DNA from: Henricia sp. BOLD:AAB3569
Taxonomy: Eukaryota > Echinodermata > Asteroidea > Spinulosida > Echinasteridae
DNA length: 64,000 bases
NCBI GenBank assembly: GCA_037783545.1
Contig: JBBELK010000009.1
Location: forward strand, 3,100,001-3,164,000
Direction: 5' to 3'
A program made the position numbers and the translations under genes. Below the pieces are notes generated by a model. It ran no database searches. It saw only the letters and a program-made list of their open reading frames with translations, and was not told where the DNA came from. Below, in pieces: positions 11,435 through 26,400 of this stretch (its first letter is position 1; each line of letters begins with the position of its first letter).

Positions 11435-14400
11435 TTACTGGCTAAGCAGTGTCGTGACTTGTACACGGCCGTCCATAGAACCTGTTAGGCACATACCGGT
11501 GTTGACCGATGTACACCAATCAACGCTGACCACTGGCGTCCGATGGCCCAGAATTGTAAGAAGCCGTACCATGCCTTGCTCTCGATGAAACTGAGATAAT
11601 AAATGGTAAAAAAACAAAGTTTGTTTCAAATTGAGAGGCACATGTCAGGATGAAACAAATGTTGCTGAAAAGGCGAAGTAACTATGACCCTAACACAAGT
11701 GTCCGTCCCGGTTACGAGCGTATATTGGAAATTTGTACACAGGGTTTTTAGAAAGGCATGTTGTCACACTATAACCCTTTTTAGGCCTAAGTTTCCTTCA
11801 GAACAACTTAAACATATTTCCTCGAAAATATGGTCGGTGTTGCCAAAACGCCCCCTTTACTGTAGAAAGACGCAAATAAAAAAAAACAAACAAACAAAAA
11901 AATGTAAAAAAACAAATCCAATACAGACAACATAAAACATAAGGTGCCATGCATCTCACAAAATGAAAAGAGACTGCACAAGAACAGATCGGTCGTTCAC
12001 CTTGTAAATGATGCCTCCATACGGGGCACACGTCAACACATGGGTGCCGCTGCTGTCAAATGCAAATAGCTTGGCTCGGGGAGCCAGCTGCTGTTTGTAT
12101 CCACCGAAGCCCGACATGACGAATGGTCCGGTGGCGCCCTCGTGGATGTTGAACTCTTGAAGCTTTTCACCAACTCGGTGGATGCTCCATTGAGTGAACT
12201 GTAATTAGGTTGAGTTAAAAGTACATTCGGCATACTGCATTCGTACAAAAGGAAAAAATACCATACATGTTCGCAAGTTGAGACTCCATGATCTGTCCAC
12301 GAAGCATGACAAAGAAATTTTTCACACAAAACCTGATTTTTTGCAGAGCGGGTTACATATATCACTACTGTAGGATCTCTTCTTTTGTCACATCTTCCCG
12401 GGATGGGGAGGGAGGGGAGGGAAGGGAGGGAGGGAAGGGAAGGGGGGGAGGGGGGGGGGGGGGGAGGGGGGGGGGGGGGGGGGGAGGTGGGGGGAGGGCG
12501 AAGGGGGAGAGAGGGCGAAGAGGAGGGGGTGGGGAAGGACGAGGAGCAATATACATGCGAGTCTTTCCATGGTAAAAAGGGTTACAAATAGTGTGACAAC
12601 ATGTCTTGCCAAAAACCCTGTGTACAAATTTCCAAATATACGCTGGTAACAGGGACGGCCTAAAATGTAACACAAGTGTCCGTCCCGGTAACGAGAGTAT
12701 ATTGGAAATTTGTACACAGGGTTTTTAGAAAGGCATGTTGTCACACTACATGTATTTGTAACCCTTTTTGGGCCTAAGTTATCTCTTCAGAACAACTGAA
12801 ACTTATTTCTTTTATTTTGAGACGAGACAAAGGTATTTCCTCGAAAAGATGGTCCGTGTTGCCAAAATTCCCCCTATTCTGTGGAAAGGCCCATATTGCT
12901 ACCTTTACACAGCAACAATAGAGATATACAAAATGGCCACCTAACTCAAGAAAGTCCCTCTGATCAAACCAAACCAATCAACATGATAAATCACAAACTA
13001 AGTTATTTTTTAATTTTTAAAAAAAATTGACAAGACAAGTCCCTTAAAGGTTTACCCTTTTAAAAAAGTAGGATGGATCGAGGCACAGCTTAATATGAGA
13101 GCCTAGTTTAACATCACATCAACCCAACACTTGTATTTTTCCAAATCAAAACAAATGGTGACCCCGCAAGGATCTAGGACATACAGACACATTTAAAAAA
13201 ATATATATTACCTTGCCACCCTAGAGGTGTAAAAGCTATTATGGGGGGAAATGATGGAATGTGTCTTGCAAAAGTGTGCAGCCACTAACCTACTTGTATG
13301 TCTACATTTTTGCTTTTGGCTATCATAAATCCACCTGGTTCCATGACTAATGACTAAATAGGTCATTCAATGAGGTTGGGTATATAAAAAAAACTGTGTC
13401 CATGTTCTTTTATTTAAAGACTGGAGAATTATTTATCTGGTGAAATATTTGTTGTACTGAATATGGCTAGGTGTCCCAATATAATCATGTTGTTTTCACT
13501 GACCAATCTCTCACAGATCATGAAATATTTGTCTTACCTACGCAACATGGACACCACATATGTTTAATACTAAGAGTAGATTTTGGAGGTCTGTAGTTTT
13601 GTTACAATGTGATGTAAATACTTCTATTTTAGTGTAACATGCGTTTCTTTATGAAATAAATATACTTACTAAAGTAGCTGGGCTGGAATGTCACTCATAT
13701 TTAAGATCTGGTATGTCACACTTTGTGTACCCAACCTCATGGAATGACCCCAATACAACCTAAATTCAAATGCTAGTCAACCCTGCTACTAAGGCAAACT
13801 TTATTTTTAAAAATGGCCACCTGCCTAAAGTGGCTATATTTGGTCAGTTTGTAGATAATCAAATGGAGGTAGAACCTTGATAGTAGGGCCTTTGTCTAAC
13901 GCGGCCAGGACACTAGGATCTCTGTGTGTACAATCCTATTGCAGTTGAACCTGGATAATCTGGCCACACAGTAAATTGCCTTAATGATACTGTGGGAAAT
14001 TTTATGAGAAGCTCCATAAATATTAAGGATATTTGTAAATGGGTCTGTCCACAGTAAAGGGTGCATTTTGACAACACATACCATATTTTCGAGGAAATAC
14101 CTTTGTCTGGTCTCAAAATAAAAGAAATAAGTTTCAGTTGTTCTGAAGAGATAACTTAGGCCCCAAAAAAGTTACAAATAGTGTGACAACATGCCTTTCT
14201 AAAAACAAATCTCCAATTATACGCTTGTAACCGGGACGGACACTTGTGTTACATTTTAGGCCGTCCCGGTTACGAGCGTATATTGGAAATTTGTACACAG
14301 GGTTTTGATAAAGGCATATTGTCACACTATTTGTAACCCTTTTTGGGCCTAAGTTATCTCTTCAGAACAACTGAAACTTATTTCTTTTATTTTGAGACAG

Positions 14401-17400
14401 ACAAAGGTATTTTCTGGAAAATATGGTATGTGTTGCCAAAATACCCCCTTTACCGTGGAAAGACTCATATCTATACATATGCCCGCTGAACCTCTATATA
14501 GTGGCCACCTGTTTATTCCGGCCACTTTTTGTCGGTCCCTTGGGTGGCCACTTTATCCCCTTCAATGCACATGTGTACATTTGTTAAAAGGGACTTCTTT
14601 TTCTGTCCAAATTCCTGTGACTTAATGGGATATACAAATTAGAAGAAACCTGTTTATACCAGCTTTCAAGAAACAGACCCACCACCATGTCCCACTAACC
14701 TTGCCATCTGAACCCATACTGAGGACAGACGTTTCATCGAGACTGAATTGTGCAGCGTAGGCCTGGCCGGAGTGAGCATGCCAACTCAGCAAGATCTCAG
14801 AACGCTGCATGTCTGGAAATAACGAGAGAGAAATCCAATTTACAGGCATCTTGCTGAGACTGAACTGTGCAGCGTAGTCCCCAAAATTGCCATAACTGTG
14901 CGGTGGCCGCACGGTAGAATATGCTAGCCGTGAGACGATCTCAAGGTTTTTGCTCGTCGCAGGGGCTTACGATTTGTATAACTTGACAAACTTTTTTTCG
15001 GAAATCACAAGGCCGTAGGCCGCAACCCCGCCGCATGTATCAAAGGACGACGACGCACGGAGACCTTGCGGCTGCCTCACAGCGTCCTTGCGGCGGCCGC
15101 AACAGGTGTATTTAAGATACGCACCAAACACCTGCCTGGCTTGCCCTAATTAACTCTGGGATATTAGTGGTAAATTTGTTTCTGATTGGAATCTTACCAA
15201 ACACACGAATCATGCCATCAGCTGCCCCCGTAACCAAGAGATGGCCGTTGTGGTTGAAAGCTGTACAGTTTACACAACCAGAATTGGCTGTCATTGCCAG
15301 CTCATTCTGAAAATGGTCAAAAGAAATGACAAATGATGATATAAGTGCGAAATTCCACGAATTTAGGCCTTAATGAGCGTAAATTAGAAGTTTTTTTTTT
15401 CCTTTCTTTTTTTAAAGAAAAAAAACAGCGTGGAGGAAATATGGTGGGAAAGGATACACTACAAAAAATAAAAACTGAATTACCTCGGATGGAGAGTTAG
15501 TTTGTAATTTTGTGACTTTTATTGCATCTGTTTCAATAAACCAAATTCTCCTTATGCAGCTTTTACTCAAAGCGACGCTCGTCAAATTTATGTGCATCAA
15601 ATTTACGCTCGTTTACGCGCAAAAAGGTTCAGTGTGAATTTAGCCTAAACTATGAGCCATTGAGGCTACAGCTCTGCGAAAATAACACTCAATACGTATC
15701 CTATTCCACAATGTGAATGGAAACCGCGAACGTACCGTGACTTTCATCTGTTTGATATCACAAACCAGCAGTCTGGACGAGACGGCCGTGGACGGGAGAC
15801 CGGACGGTTGATGGAATGATTGACTGGCGGCTGAGCAGATGAACGTTGAGCCGTTGGGGCTACAGCATAACGATACCGCCCTGCCAAGACAAACATAAGA
15901 CAAATCAAAGTAAACTAATGCGATCTTCTAAATTCAAGTGTGACATTCCGAAAATTTTATTTTAAAATGTACCAAGATTTTGCTCGTGTAATTTGAATTG
16001 ATATAGTACAGGTGCTACAGGGTACGTAGAACTAGCAGCTACCTTTTACAGAAAGGAACAGGGCCAATTTCATAAAGCTGTTTAGCAAAATAATTTGCTT
16101 AATCCCAAATTTGTTTGCTTTATAAAAATGGTCAAAATTATAAAAATAGTCAAAATTGTATATCAACTTGTGTTTTTAGCAAGAATAGCAGAACACCAGT
16201 CAATCATAATACACATCACATAAGATTTTGCTAAAAACCCATTTTTATGAAGCAAACAAATTTTGGATTAAGCAATTTTTTTTGCTAAACAGCTTTATGA
16301 AATTGGCCCCTGGTCAGCAAGACTTGAAATGTAATCGTAAGAGTTTGAAAATTACTCGGAGTCGCCCCTTTACATCACTAAACAATTTTCTTGATTATAT
16401 ATAATAAAAAAACTATGATACCAAAATATGCCTATTTGTTAATAATTATTTTAAATATTCTACATTATTTAGGAATTTTTGTGTTGTGTGATCCCAAGTG
16501 TACCAGTATTTAATAAAAAAAAAGCTTGACTGCAGTCCCAATTTCTGGGTGTCGCTAATTGCATGAAAATTAACAATTATCATAAACCAAAAGACAGAAG
16601 CAATACCGACCTTGGATGAGATGCGTCCGTCTCCAAATCACAAACTGGTTTCTTGGCTTCTGTGTCATATATCTTGACTAATCCATGCGAACTGCCAAGC
16701 AGGAGCTGGGAGATTAAAGATAATATACATAATTGGTAAACTGTTACATATAGTTTTACCCCCCTGTGTGATTGAAGATATGCATGATAAAAACCAACCT
16801 AAGCAAAAACCAGTTCCGTAAAAAAAAAAGGGTTTACAGTCATTTCGCCTCGAAACCACTTCGACCTGAACCACTTCGCCCTGAACTACGGCCTGTGCAT
16901 GAGGTTGTTTTGGGGTGAATTGGCTTTTGGGCGAAGTAGTGTTTGGACGAAGTGGTTTGGGGGCGAAATGGCACTTGGGCGAAGTGGTTCAGGACGAAGT
17001 GGTCCGGGGCGAAATGGTTTTGGTGCGAATTGAATTTACGTCTCGCGAGACGAAAAATAATTGTTTCGCTCATTTCTCAAAAACTATAGCACTTCAGTCA
17101 AAACCATTTTGGGGAAAGTTTTCTACTATCGTCATGTTTATATCGTGTAAGTTATGTGTAAATCTGTGAACATTTCCGATTCTTCGAGATACTAATCATG
17201 TGTACTGCCTTTAAAACTCAGGTAGGGTACATGTAGCTCAATGTTATGTAGTCCACAAGGTCATAGCAAAGGTCAAAAGGTCAATGTACCTTAAAATAAT
17301 GGCAGATTTGAAATTCATGTCAAATTCTCTTTTCAGCAATAACAGCAATGGCTCAGTAAAATTTGAGATTTGGTGCTGGTAGGATCCCAATCAATAAAGT

Positions 17401-20400
17401 ATACCAAGTTTCATCTAAATCTGAGATGGTCTGGTTTAACCCATTGGGTGATTTGACATGGAATGACCCAAGGGTATACAGACCACTCTGCAGCCTTCAA
17501 CACAAGTTCCACAGCGACGCCTGTCAAACCAAACCGGTCGAGAGGCTAGCTTCGCCCCTGTAAAATTTTCTATTTCAGCATTTATTTCATTTCGCAAGTG
17601 AGAAAACTATCTTAGCATCTATTTTTGGCATTGCTTACCAATCGATCTGATTTGGTGGCCCATTCTATGGAAAGCACAGGTGATTTAAACATGATGGTTG
17701 CCATGGTGATTGGGGAGGGTGCAAACTTCCACACTCTGCATGGAAGAATAAATGAATACAGTCGAAGTTCGATTCACAACTAGAGTTAACCTAGGGTCAA
17801 ACGTCATCCCAGCAACACACGTATGCACTGACATTCAAGTGCGAACGCCTTTGGTTAGTCAACTGGTTTTGCACAAAACACATCAACACAATACCTGATG
17901 GGTACCAGTGACCAGCGCAACCGTGCCCTGTGGGCTGGTTCCAAATGTGCTTCTACAAGGCAATGGTAAAGTTGTTTTTTTCTTTGCCCGAGTAGCAATA
18001 ATTTTTGAAAATAAAAGATAAATGATAAAAAGACAAAACAGAATCAGTGCACGTTTAAAATAGCCAGTTGGGAATAGTGCTCACTGTGGCAAAAACAAAA
18101 GAAAAGAACTGGCATACTTGCTGAAGTTGCTGCAACCACACATGGGTCTTTCTATAAATTAGGGGTCCAATTTTGGTGTCCCTGTTACATTTTACATCTT
18201 GTTTTTGTAAATTCAGGACACATTCTTTAAATACTTTCCATCTCAAAGAGTGAGTACATAAAGTACAATTCATAGGCCATTTTAATGATTTTTGTACAAA
18301 AAATAACACACATCGGGTGTAACATGGACACTAAATGTCACACTTTTGGACCTCTAATTCATAGAAAGACCCACATCTCAAAGGTCTCTTATTGGGGAGA
18401 GGTACATCAAACCACAGCCAAATGTTCAATCCTAATATCTTTGCTCAATTTATAAACTTTTTACTTACTTGACGACGCCGTCCACATCCAGACTTGCAAC
18501 AGTGGTAGCTGATGGATTAAACTTGCATGCTGCTATGGCTGAGTGGTGCTCTGTGTACTCGTCTTGGCTTAGGACTAAGAACGGTGCTGCATCTTCTAGC
18601 TCTGAAATACACAGAGAGACACAGACTTTATATGGGCTGGGTTTTAATTCACAATCCCTCTAATATATTTCTTATATTTTGTTACTTTTTCAGAAACAAT
18701 TGTATCATTTGCAATTACCCAAAATTTTACTTAGTTTTATGAAAAATCTTACTCAAACTGTTGATAGCAACGGTATAAATTGCATGAATTTGTTTCTGTC
18801 CAAGATGGTACGTATATGAAAATGAATAATCGTGTGTGGATGTGGAAGATTTGCTCGTTGAAGCAATAAAGACACCACAAAGAATTGCGCACTTACCTTG
18901 GTCTGACACTGATTGTTTGTTTTCAGCGGCCGCAGCAACAGGTACGGGCTCAGAAACAGTCTTCTGATTGGTCGGTTCCAGCTCCCTGTCCACTATCGGA
19001 TCTTGAAAATCCGGCTCCACGTTACTTGGCAACGAGCTAACTGTTGCGATCCTACTGGATGCCTTGCCGCTGCTTGGCATCTCATGCATACCGTACTCCT
19101 CGGCGCTGTGCTGCGACGAGAAGCGCTGCAAGTCTGGCGCCCTCCCTTTTGACAGGAGCTCTCGTCTCTGCTGAGCGAGGGCCTGTGTGGGACGCCCCTG
19201 TTTTTGTTGGGTTGATGGCGACTGCGGGAGTTGACTCATTTGGTTAAACCCCTGGAGAATAGAGTACAAATTGCTTGTTTATTCTGAGGGATGGGGCCAA
19301 TTTCATAAAACATCTTACGCTTAATCAAACATTTTGGATTGGGCATACCATGAAAATTCACTCAAGCAAGGGTGTAGGCCTATTTCTAACCACGCGAAGT
19401 GAATGTGCGCGCAACGCTGTCGTCTGTTTTGTTCAAACGCGTTCATCGTCTGCTTTGCTAATATCAACGTCAACATTACCATCATCTGTAATGTTTCCAT
19501 TTTAGGAGGATTATCATTACCACTGAACACCCTTGCCTGTCGCCGAGTGGAATATTTCAACAACAGCCGAAAGTTGTGTATCTGTTGGAATACGTGTCTC
19601 AAATTTTGCCGAGTATGGAAAAGAAAAAAAGACAGGTTAGCATGCTTAAACAGTTTTATAAAATGGAGAGAGTGTTGCTTAATCAGAAAATGAGTGCTAA
19701 CAGGATTTATGAAATTGTCTTATGGATATGAGTCACTCTTGAGTCACTCTTGAGTCAATGACTTGACTTGGACTTGAATGAAATCACTTGAGACAATATT
19801 TGAGACTTGATCTTGGACAAAAATTGTAACTTGAACTAAAAGACTTCAAGAACTAAAAGAAATTATAAGGATACTGGTCAAACAGTAACTTGTTATCCAA
19901 AAACAAACTTAATATTTTAATAAAAGTGCATTTCGTTTTTGGAAGAGTATTGCAGAATTAAACTACAAGTGCTAAATGTTAAACTTTGCTACAACGAACA
20001 TTGTGAAATCCTAAATTTTTACTACAGATTGTTACAGGTCTGTGTTGCAATTAATTGGGCCAGGTTTATTTGTGTACAGGCAAGTTGCAGACAGCAGCTT
20101 TCTGGCCAGATGTAAATGTTTATCGATTCGCTGTGAGCGGCGCGCTGTAGTTAAAGAATCAAAGGTATTACCATGGCGTTTGTTTTGGCAAATGCGAAAT
20201 TGGACTACGGCGCAATAATTCCTCGTTTTTTCTTCAATCCTCACCTGCACTGCGGCACCAGACGAGGGCGCCTGCGTGATTTCTGCCCTCTTTCCACTCC
20301 CAGTCTCCTTGCCGTTGCTGACTTGTCGCGTTACCTTATCACTAACGCTGCCTAGAATGGCTGTGACTGCCCTGCGAGCCGGGCCTGGCGTCCCAATGGC

Positions 20401-23400
20401 GCCGCTTCGACGAGGCGGTAACGGGGAACTTTTCTTCATGCTACCAATCTTTGAGGCTTTGAATTGAGCGTCTTTGATTTCGACATTTCTGAAAAAAAAG
20501 TATACTCTGTTTTTGCATGTTTCTACTAAAGTGCACCTTTAACAGTGTTAAGTGAATGGTAAAAATTTGTGTGCACAGACATTTTTAAAAAAACCACCTT
20601 CAGTTGCTAATTTCTTACCGAAAATACAATCTTGGGCAGAAATAGATTGATGTGTTTATTACCACACCATCAATACTTTAAGCTTTTTCTGTCAACTCAA
20701 CAAGTAAAATGTTGGTTCATTGATATAATGGTCACATGATATAATGGTCACATGATATAATGGCCTTTAAAGGATATCTTCAGTCAAATGGGTTATAGTT
20801 GGCATATGTCCCATAAAATCATATTTGCCTACCTATTCCATCCTCTTGCAACAGTGCCCCTTTAACGCACTCCCTAACTCCTGCGTACAGTGGCCCTGTT
20901 GAAAAAGGCCCCATTTCGCGGTGGGACTAGCGACAGAAATCTTGTCGCCTCGGCTGGACCAATCAGGACGCTTGGCAGTGCATTGCAGCATGATTGCAGG
21001 CATTCAAATGTAACGCGCGCAGATTGTAAACACCGTGCATGCATGTGATACATATACTCGGTAATGCTGGCTGTTGTCTGCGTCGGCGATTGGCTGCTAT
21101 TTAAAGCATACTGGGGAATCCGTTCCATTACATTCGTCAGCATGCATCCCCGTTATTAATTTGAAAAACTGCGGAGTAAATTAAGATCGTCGTTTGAAAG
21201 TTTGGTAGGAATGGGACAGTCATAAGAAACGGAACCCAATACAATTTCTGGAAAGTATAGAAATTGTTTTTTTTTCGGCATAACATGACCGAATTGATTA
21301 AATTACATCAACATGACTTGGGCGTGAGTTGGCTCAAGACAACAGCCGGCTCACTCCACAGATTTGCGTGTGTTTCCTCAGGGTATTGTTTCGTCGCTTT
21401 GCAGAGTGGAAATTCCCTGATATCCAGGATGACCTCTTCCCACTCAAATCAGAAGATGTAATTGCGCTGATCCTCTGTAAAAACGCAAAATAGTGCGCGT
21501 AAAAGCATCTCGTGGGCGCAATGGCCTATTTCGATCAACCAATCACATCGCACGTTAGTATTCACTTCGTAAAACTGATGATGTCACGTTGCGCAACTAA
21601 CCTGAATCACCAGCAAGCACAATGTCGAAATTTGCGGCTTCCGCATGTGCAAATAATTCTGGGCGTGCTCAATTACGGTAACAGGCTGAAACTTGTGATG
21701 AGAACAGGATGTTTAGCAATTATATGCGCCAAATGTTATGAAACAACCAGGAAATTTGAAGTCAAACTGCAGCTAAATTCTATGAAAAATTTTCACGGCC
21801 AAGTCAGCCATGCGCACTGTGATTCCATTCATGCGCACGCAATGCCACAGTGCATGGTGCGATGCCTCGAGTTCTCCTGCCGCGTGCAATGCGCGATTTG
21901 GCCCGCGCTCGGCTCGCACAACGCGCCCGTGCATGCAGGAAGTGGGAGCCTTAACCAAGTTGCGGAGTGTGACGTCATCTCCTACTGCAAAATGGCAGCT
22001 TCCATGGTAAGTTAAAAACACGCTCATTTCTTTTACTTAATTTTGATAGCTGAAAAGAGGTAAAAACAACCAATATTATTTCTTACGTGGGTATAGCAGC
22101 AAAGTCATCTTTGATTTCAGTCAGACCTCGAGATTCAATGGATGATCCCTTGTCCTTTTGGTCTTTCTCAAGAAGTGATAACTGGGAAGAAACAAAGTTA
22201 GCAGTGAAAGGTAGCCATATGTAAAATCCATCACATTCCACCTGATTCAAGAATATACAAGTTCCGAGTTTTAATTTTGCTGTATGTACATACAATGGCT
22301 TAGCACACATACTGACTTTTTTTACTTTACATATATTTGTTAAGCATACAAATCAAAATTCAGAAATAATGGTTAAACCTATATTCCTTTGGCTCTGTGT
22401 CATTAACAGCATCCAAGACTGGCCATGCAAACCTTTATTTCCTTTATAAAAGGACAAATTTTGACAAAGTTATTTTTCATACCTGTTTCATGAGGAGAGC
22501 ATTTTGATCTTGCAAATCATTCATCCGATGCTGTTCCGCGTCAAAATCTAGCAGCGCTGGAAGAGGTAGATGGAGCAAAGTCAAGGTAATATAGCAATCT
22601 GTTTTTCCCCCTAGTGTCCTTCACTGCTTTGTCCGTTTTCCCACAGGTGAGAAATGTTTTTAGACAAGTGGAAGATATTTTTACACTACTTGAAATCAAA
22701 ATATTTAAGTAGGAAAATGGAGGAAGATTTTCACAAAATGAGGAAAATTTTCACAAAATTAGGTATAGATTTTACAGGTAAGAAAAGTTGTCATATAGTT
22801 TTCACACACTGCGAAAAGTTTTCACATTTTGTGAAAGGAAAGGTATTGTCACAAAAGGGGAAGGTGTGAAAAAAATTTAAAAGTTTCACTTGACATATGT
22901 ACTGTACTTTACTACCAAGACAAAAATCCCAGTTGGTTTATCATTATGGTTTCTCCAGCTAAGATATTTCATCATGAAACTGCATCGGGACAGCACTGTG
23001 ATTAATCCCAACACTCCTCAATCCTCCAAAACCAATATGATTTTACATACACACTAGGGAATTAGGGTTAACAATGGAAAAGCCAAACTTGCTTATTCTG
23101 CATTTTCGCTGCAAACAATAATTCACAGCATCTTTAGTTTTATACTCTGATGACCAAATTATTTTAGCGAAGGATATGCATAGACTGGAAGATAATACTG
23201 AAGAAGTTATGCAGAGAGATGGTCAGTGTCTCTTGCCATTGTTTGCTGAAGTAGAGCTCAAAGGTCGCAGTCTGCTCTGGGTTCTTCAGGAATGGTAAGG
23301 CTGTGTGGAAAAACGGAGAGGACGGATTTGGAAATCACAAAACGATGTGATACATTTAAAGAAGTATGTCCAGATCTCATTTTTGAACTCCCCCCTCCCC

Positions 23401-26400
23401 ACCCCATTTTCCCCATGGTTTTGCGATTTTGATACCATATCATGTGTCATATTTTTCTCATGTTTAATAAACTAATTTAAATCCGGTTACATTAAAGCAG
23501 TGCAGTGATTACACCAATCTTTTTGCTTCAACATCCAAACTGGTGATTACAAATTTTCTTTCCATGGATAGTATTTTTGGGAGCTATTTTATATCATTGT
23601 TAAGGTGAAACAAAATCAATTTTCTAGAAAACTCTGAACACACTTCTTTCTTTAATCATAGAATAAACTGGTACAATTAGGGACACACTGATTTTCTATT
23701 TCTTAGAAAAAGACAAGGTCCCCTTTTTACAAATTGTGCATCTTGTCTGGGAGACCCGTGAACTCGGCAGTCGAGTGGTTACATCTGTCTGGCATGCAAG
23801 AGGTTATGGGTTCGAAACCCACCCAAGCTTACAATGAGCTTTTAGCATATGTTCTCAGGAATAGCACTTAGTTTAAAGTACATATAGATGGGTGGCGCCA
23901 TTGGCAGCCATCAGCCAGAGACACCAGGGAATCTCCTAACTCTTCATGAAAGAGTGCTCTGAGATATTTTAAGCGCGTTACACAACGGACTGGACCAACA
24001 GCTTTACATCCCTTCCGAAGGATGGAGCAAGTGTGTTTAAGTGCCTTGCTCAAGGGCACAGGTACCATTGCCACATCACACTTTAGAAGTCTACGTTAAC
24101 AAGGATTAAAACAAGGAAGTGTATTTACCAAACCATTCCTTCCACTCCGACTGGTTCTGTATCTCACCACACATCTTCTCAAAGAATTCTGTGACTTTGT
24201 CAGAGCGGTTGGTCTGGACTGCATTGACAATGTACAACCTGGGAAACCAACAAACCAGTTTAGTAAATGTTACTGTCGGAACAACTTCTCTTTGTGTATA
24301 TGCACCTTCGAGTAATGTGCTCAGCATTCAGAGGTGTATATAGATAGACCTTTTAAACTGGTGGTCGAGTTAGGGGGAGGTTTTAAAAACGTTTATAACA
24401 ATGTATGGTACATTCAAACAGAACTAAAAATGGTCTAACTGGAAACGGTTTATCTCAGTTATGTCTGAAAGGTCTACATAGAATGGAAACAATCTAATTC
24501 TGGTCTATAGAAACTCCTCAAAAAAAGTTTGTAAAGTCAAGTTTGACTGACAATTTCTCTCTTGTTACTAAATCATTTCCCTTGAATTTGGTATCATTGG
24601 AAAGCCCCGTTATTCCTCTTTACAGTGATGTGTCATTTGTTATGATTAATCAATTGGGGGGATGTGCAGTATAGCGGAATACAGGGGTGGGTGGAAAGTG
24701 AAATGTCACAAAATTCACTGCTATTGTCATGCAGTGCATTCCCCTTTTGCTTGGAGGATGGGAATGTGTCAATGCACTTTTTGACAATAGCAATGCATTT
24801 TGTGACATTTCACTTTACACCCGCCCCCGTATTCAGCTGTGCTGCACATCCCCCGATTGCTTAATCATAACAAATGACACATCATCGTAAAGAGGAATAA
24901 CAGGGCTTTCCAATGATATAAAATTCAAGGAAAATTATTTTGCAACAAGAGATAAATCGTCAGTCAAACTTGACTTTCCGAACTTTTTTGAGGAGTTTAG
25001 AAGGTTGTAGTCAAGTCTATCACAAGTCCAGAGCCGATAAAACTCACAAGTCCGCCACAAGTCCAGTAACAAGAAGCAAAGGATAAACACGCACAAAAGA
25101 ATGCCTTTGTTGGAGTTCATTTGAATAGCTTGCGACTTGAATTAAGACTCAGGGACTTGTGAAGGCTTGTGATGGACTCGACTACAACCCCGCTATATAG
25201 ACCATTGAGGAGAGACATAAACCGTGTTTCGTTGAACTCAAGTTGGACCCTCTAGTACGGTGTTTTGAGAGTTTTGAGAGACTAAGTCGTCAGTAATCCA
25301 TACTGTACATTAAGGACTCATTCAACCATGCAAAAGCGCAGAGGGAGTAGCTGGTTCACTTTTTTTGTTCAACAAAAGCTTAATGCGTCAATTTGTAAAT
25401 TTATTGGTGAAGTCAGGATGCAGCTTTTTAGTTTAAAGGCAGTATACATGATTGGTATCTCGAAAATCAGAAATGTTCACAGATTTATGCCTAACTTACA
25501 CAATATAAACATGATGACCGTAGAAAACTTCCCCTGAAGTGCTATAGTCTTTGAGAAATGAGTAAAACAATTAGTTTTCGTCTCATGAGACGAAAATTCA
25601 ATTCGCCCCAAAACCATTTCACCCAAGTGCCACTTCGCTCCCAAACCACTTCGCCCGAGTGCCATTTCGCCCCAAATCACTTCGTCTAAACACTACATCG
25701 CCCAAATGCTACTTCTCCCCAAAATCACTTCGTGCACAGGCCGTGGTTCAGGGCGAAATGGTTCAGGGCGAAGTGGTTTTGGGGCGAAATGACTGCAAAC
25801 CCTTTTTTGAATGTTTTCTCAAAAGTTAGACGAAGTACGGAGCTGGTTTTTGCTCAGGTTGGTTTTAATCATACATATCTTCAATCACACAGGGGGATAA
25901 AACTATTTGTAACAGTTTACCAATCATGTATACTATCTTTAAACGCTCAGTTTTGCAGTTAGGAAAAGTCCCCCGCAGTGACCACAGAATGATAGACTTT
26001 TTTCAAGTACTGTCTGGACATAGCAGTAGTCTGATAACATGAAGAGGACAAATTTCCCAACCTTAGGATGCTGACTTCCAGCTTCCGAACATTGGAAATT
26101 TGGTTGTACTCCAGACGAGAGAATATCCTTTTGTCTAGATGGTCCATGTAGCTGCGTAGTCCCGCCAAGTCGTAACTCCATACTGAGCTTAGCAGTTGTT
26201 CCAATACCTTGTCAACCTGGGGAGCAAAAGATTTTGAAAATTGGGTTCAATATAAGGAAGACCTGAGGAAGTATACCACTGTGCCTTATAGCTCAGCTGG
26301 TAGAGCATCTGCCCAACGAGTCAGAGGTCTCGGGTTCGAATCCCGATAAGGCCCTTACAATTTTTCTCTCATCTCAAGTTTCATTAATTTCAACATTTTA

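Noticed and set aside
12288-12744. Glycine-rich and proline-rich open frames
   Set aside because: They are translations of the poly-purine tract in several frames, lying in a WDR91 intron.
16840-17169. Short peptides rich in FRAKW or HFAP motifs, also at 25732 and 58591
   Set aside because: They are translations of the GGCGAAGTGG minisatellite inside a dispersed repeat.
23178-23200. GT donor (GTATTA) inside the WDR91 exon as an alternative to the AT-AC intron
   Set aside because: It would keep the frame with a CAG acceptor at 22557, but removes residues that are conserved in human WDR91. The AT-AC signals fit the minor-spliceosome consensus.
26266-26357. Functional tRNA gene
   Set aside because: Acceptor, D and T stems pair well, but the anticodon arm cannot form a normal 5-bp stem with a 7-base loop, and the sequence belongs to a repeat family.
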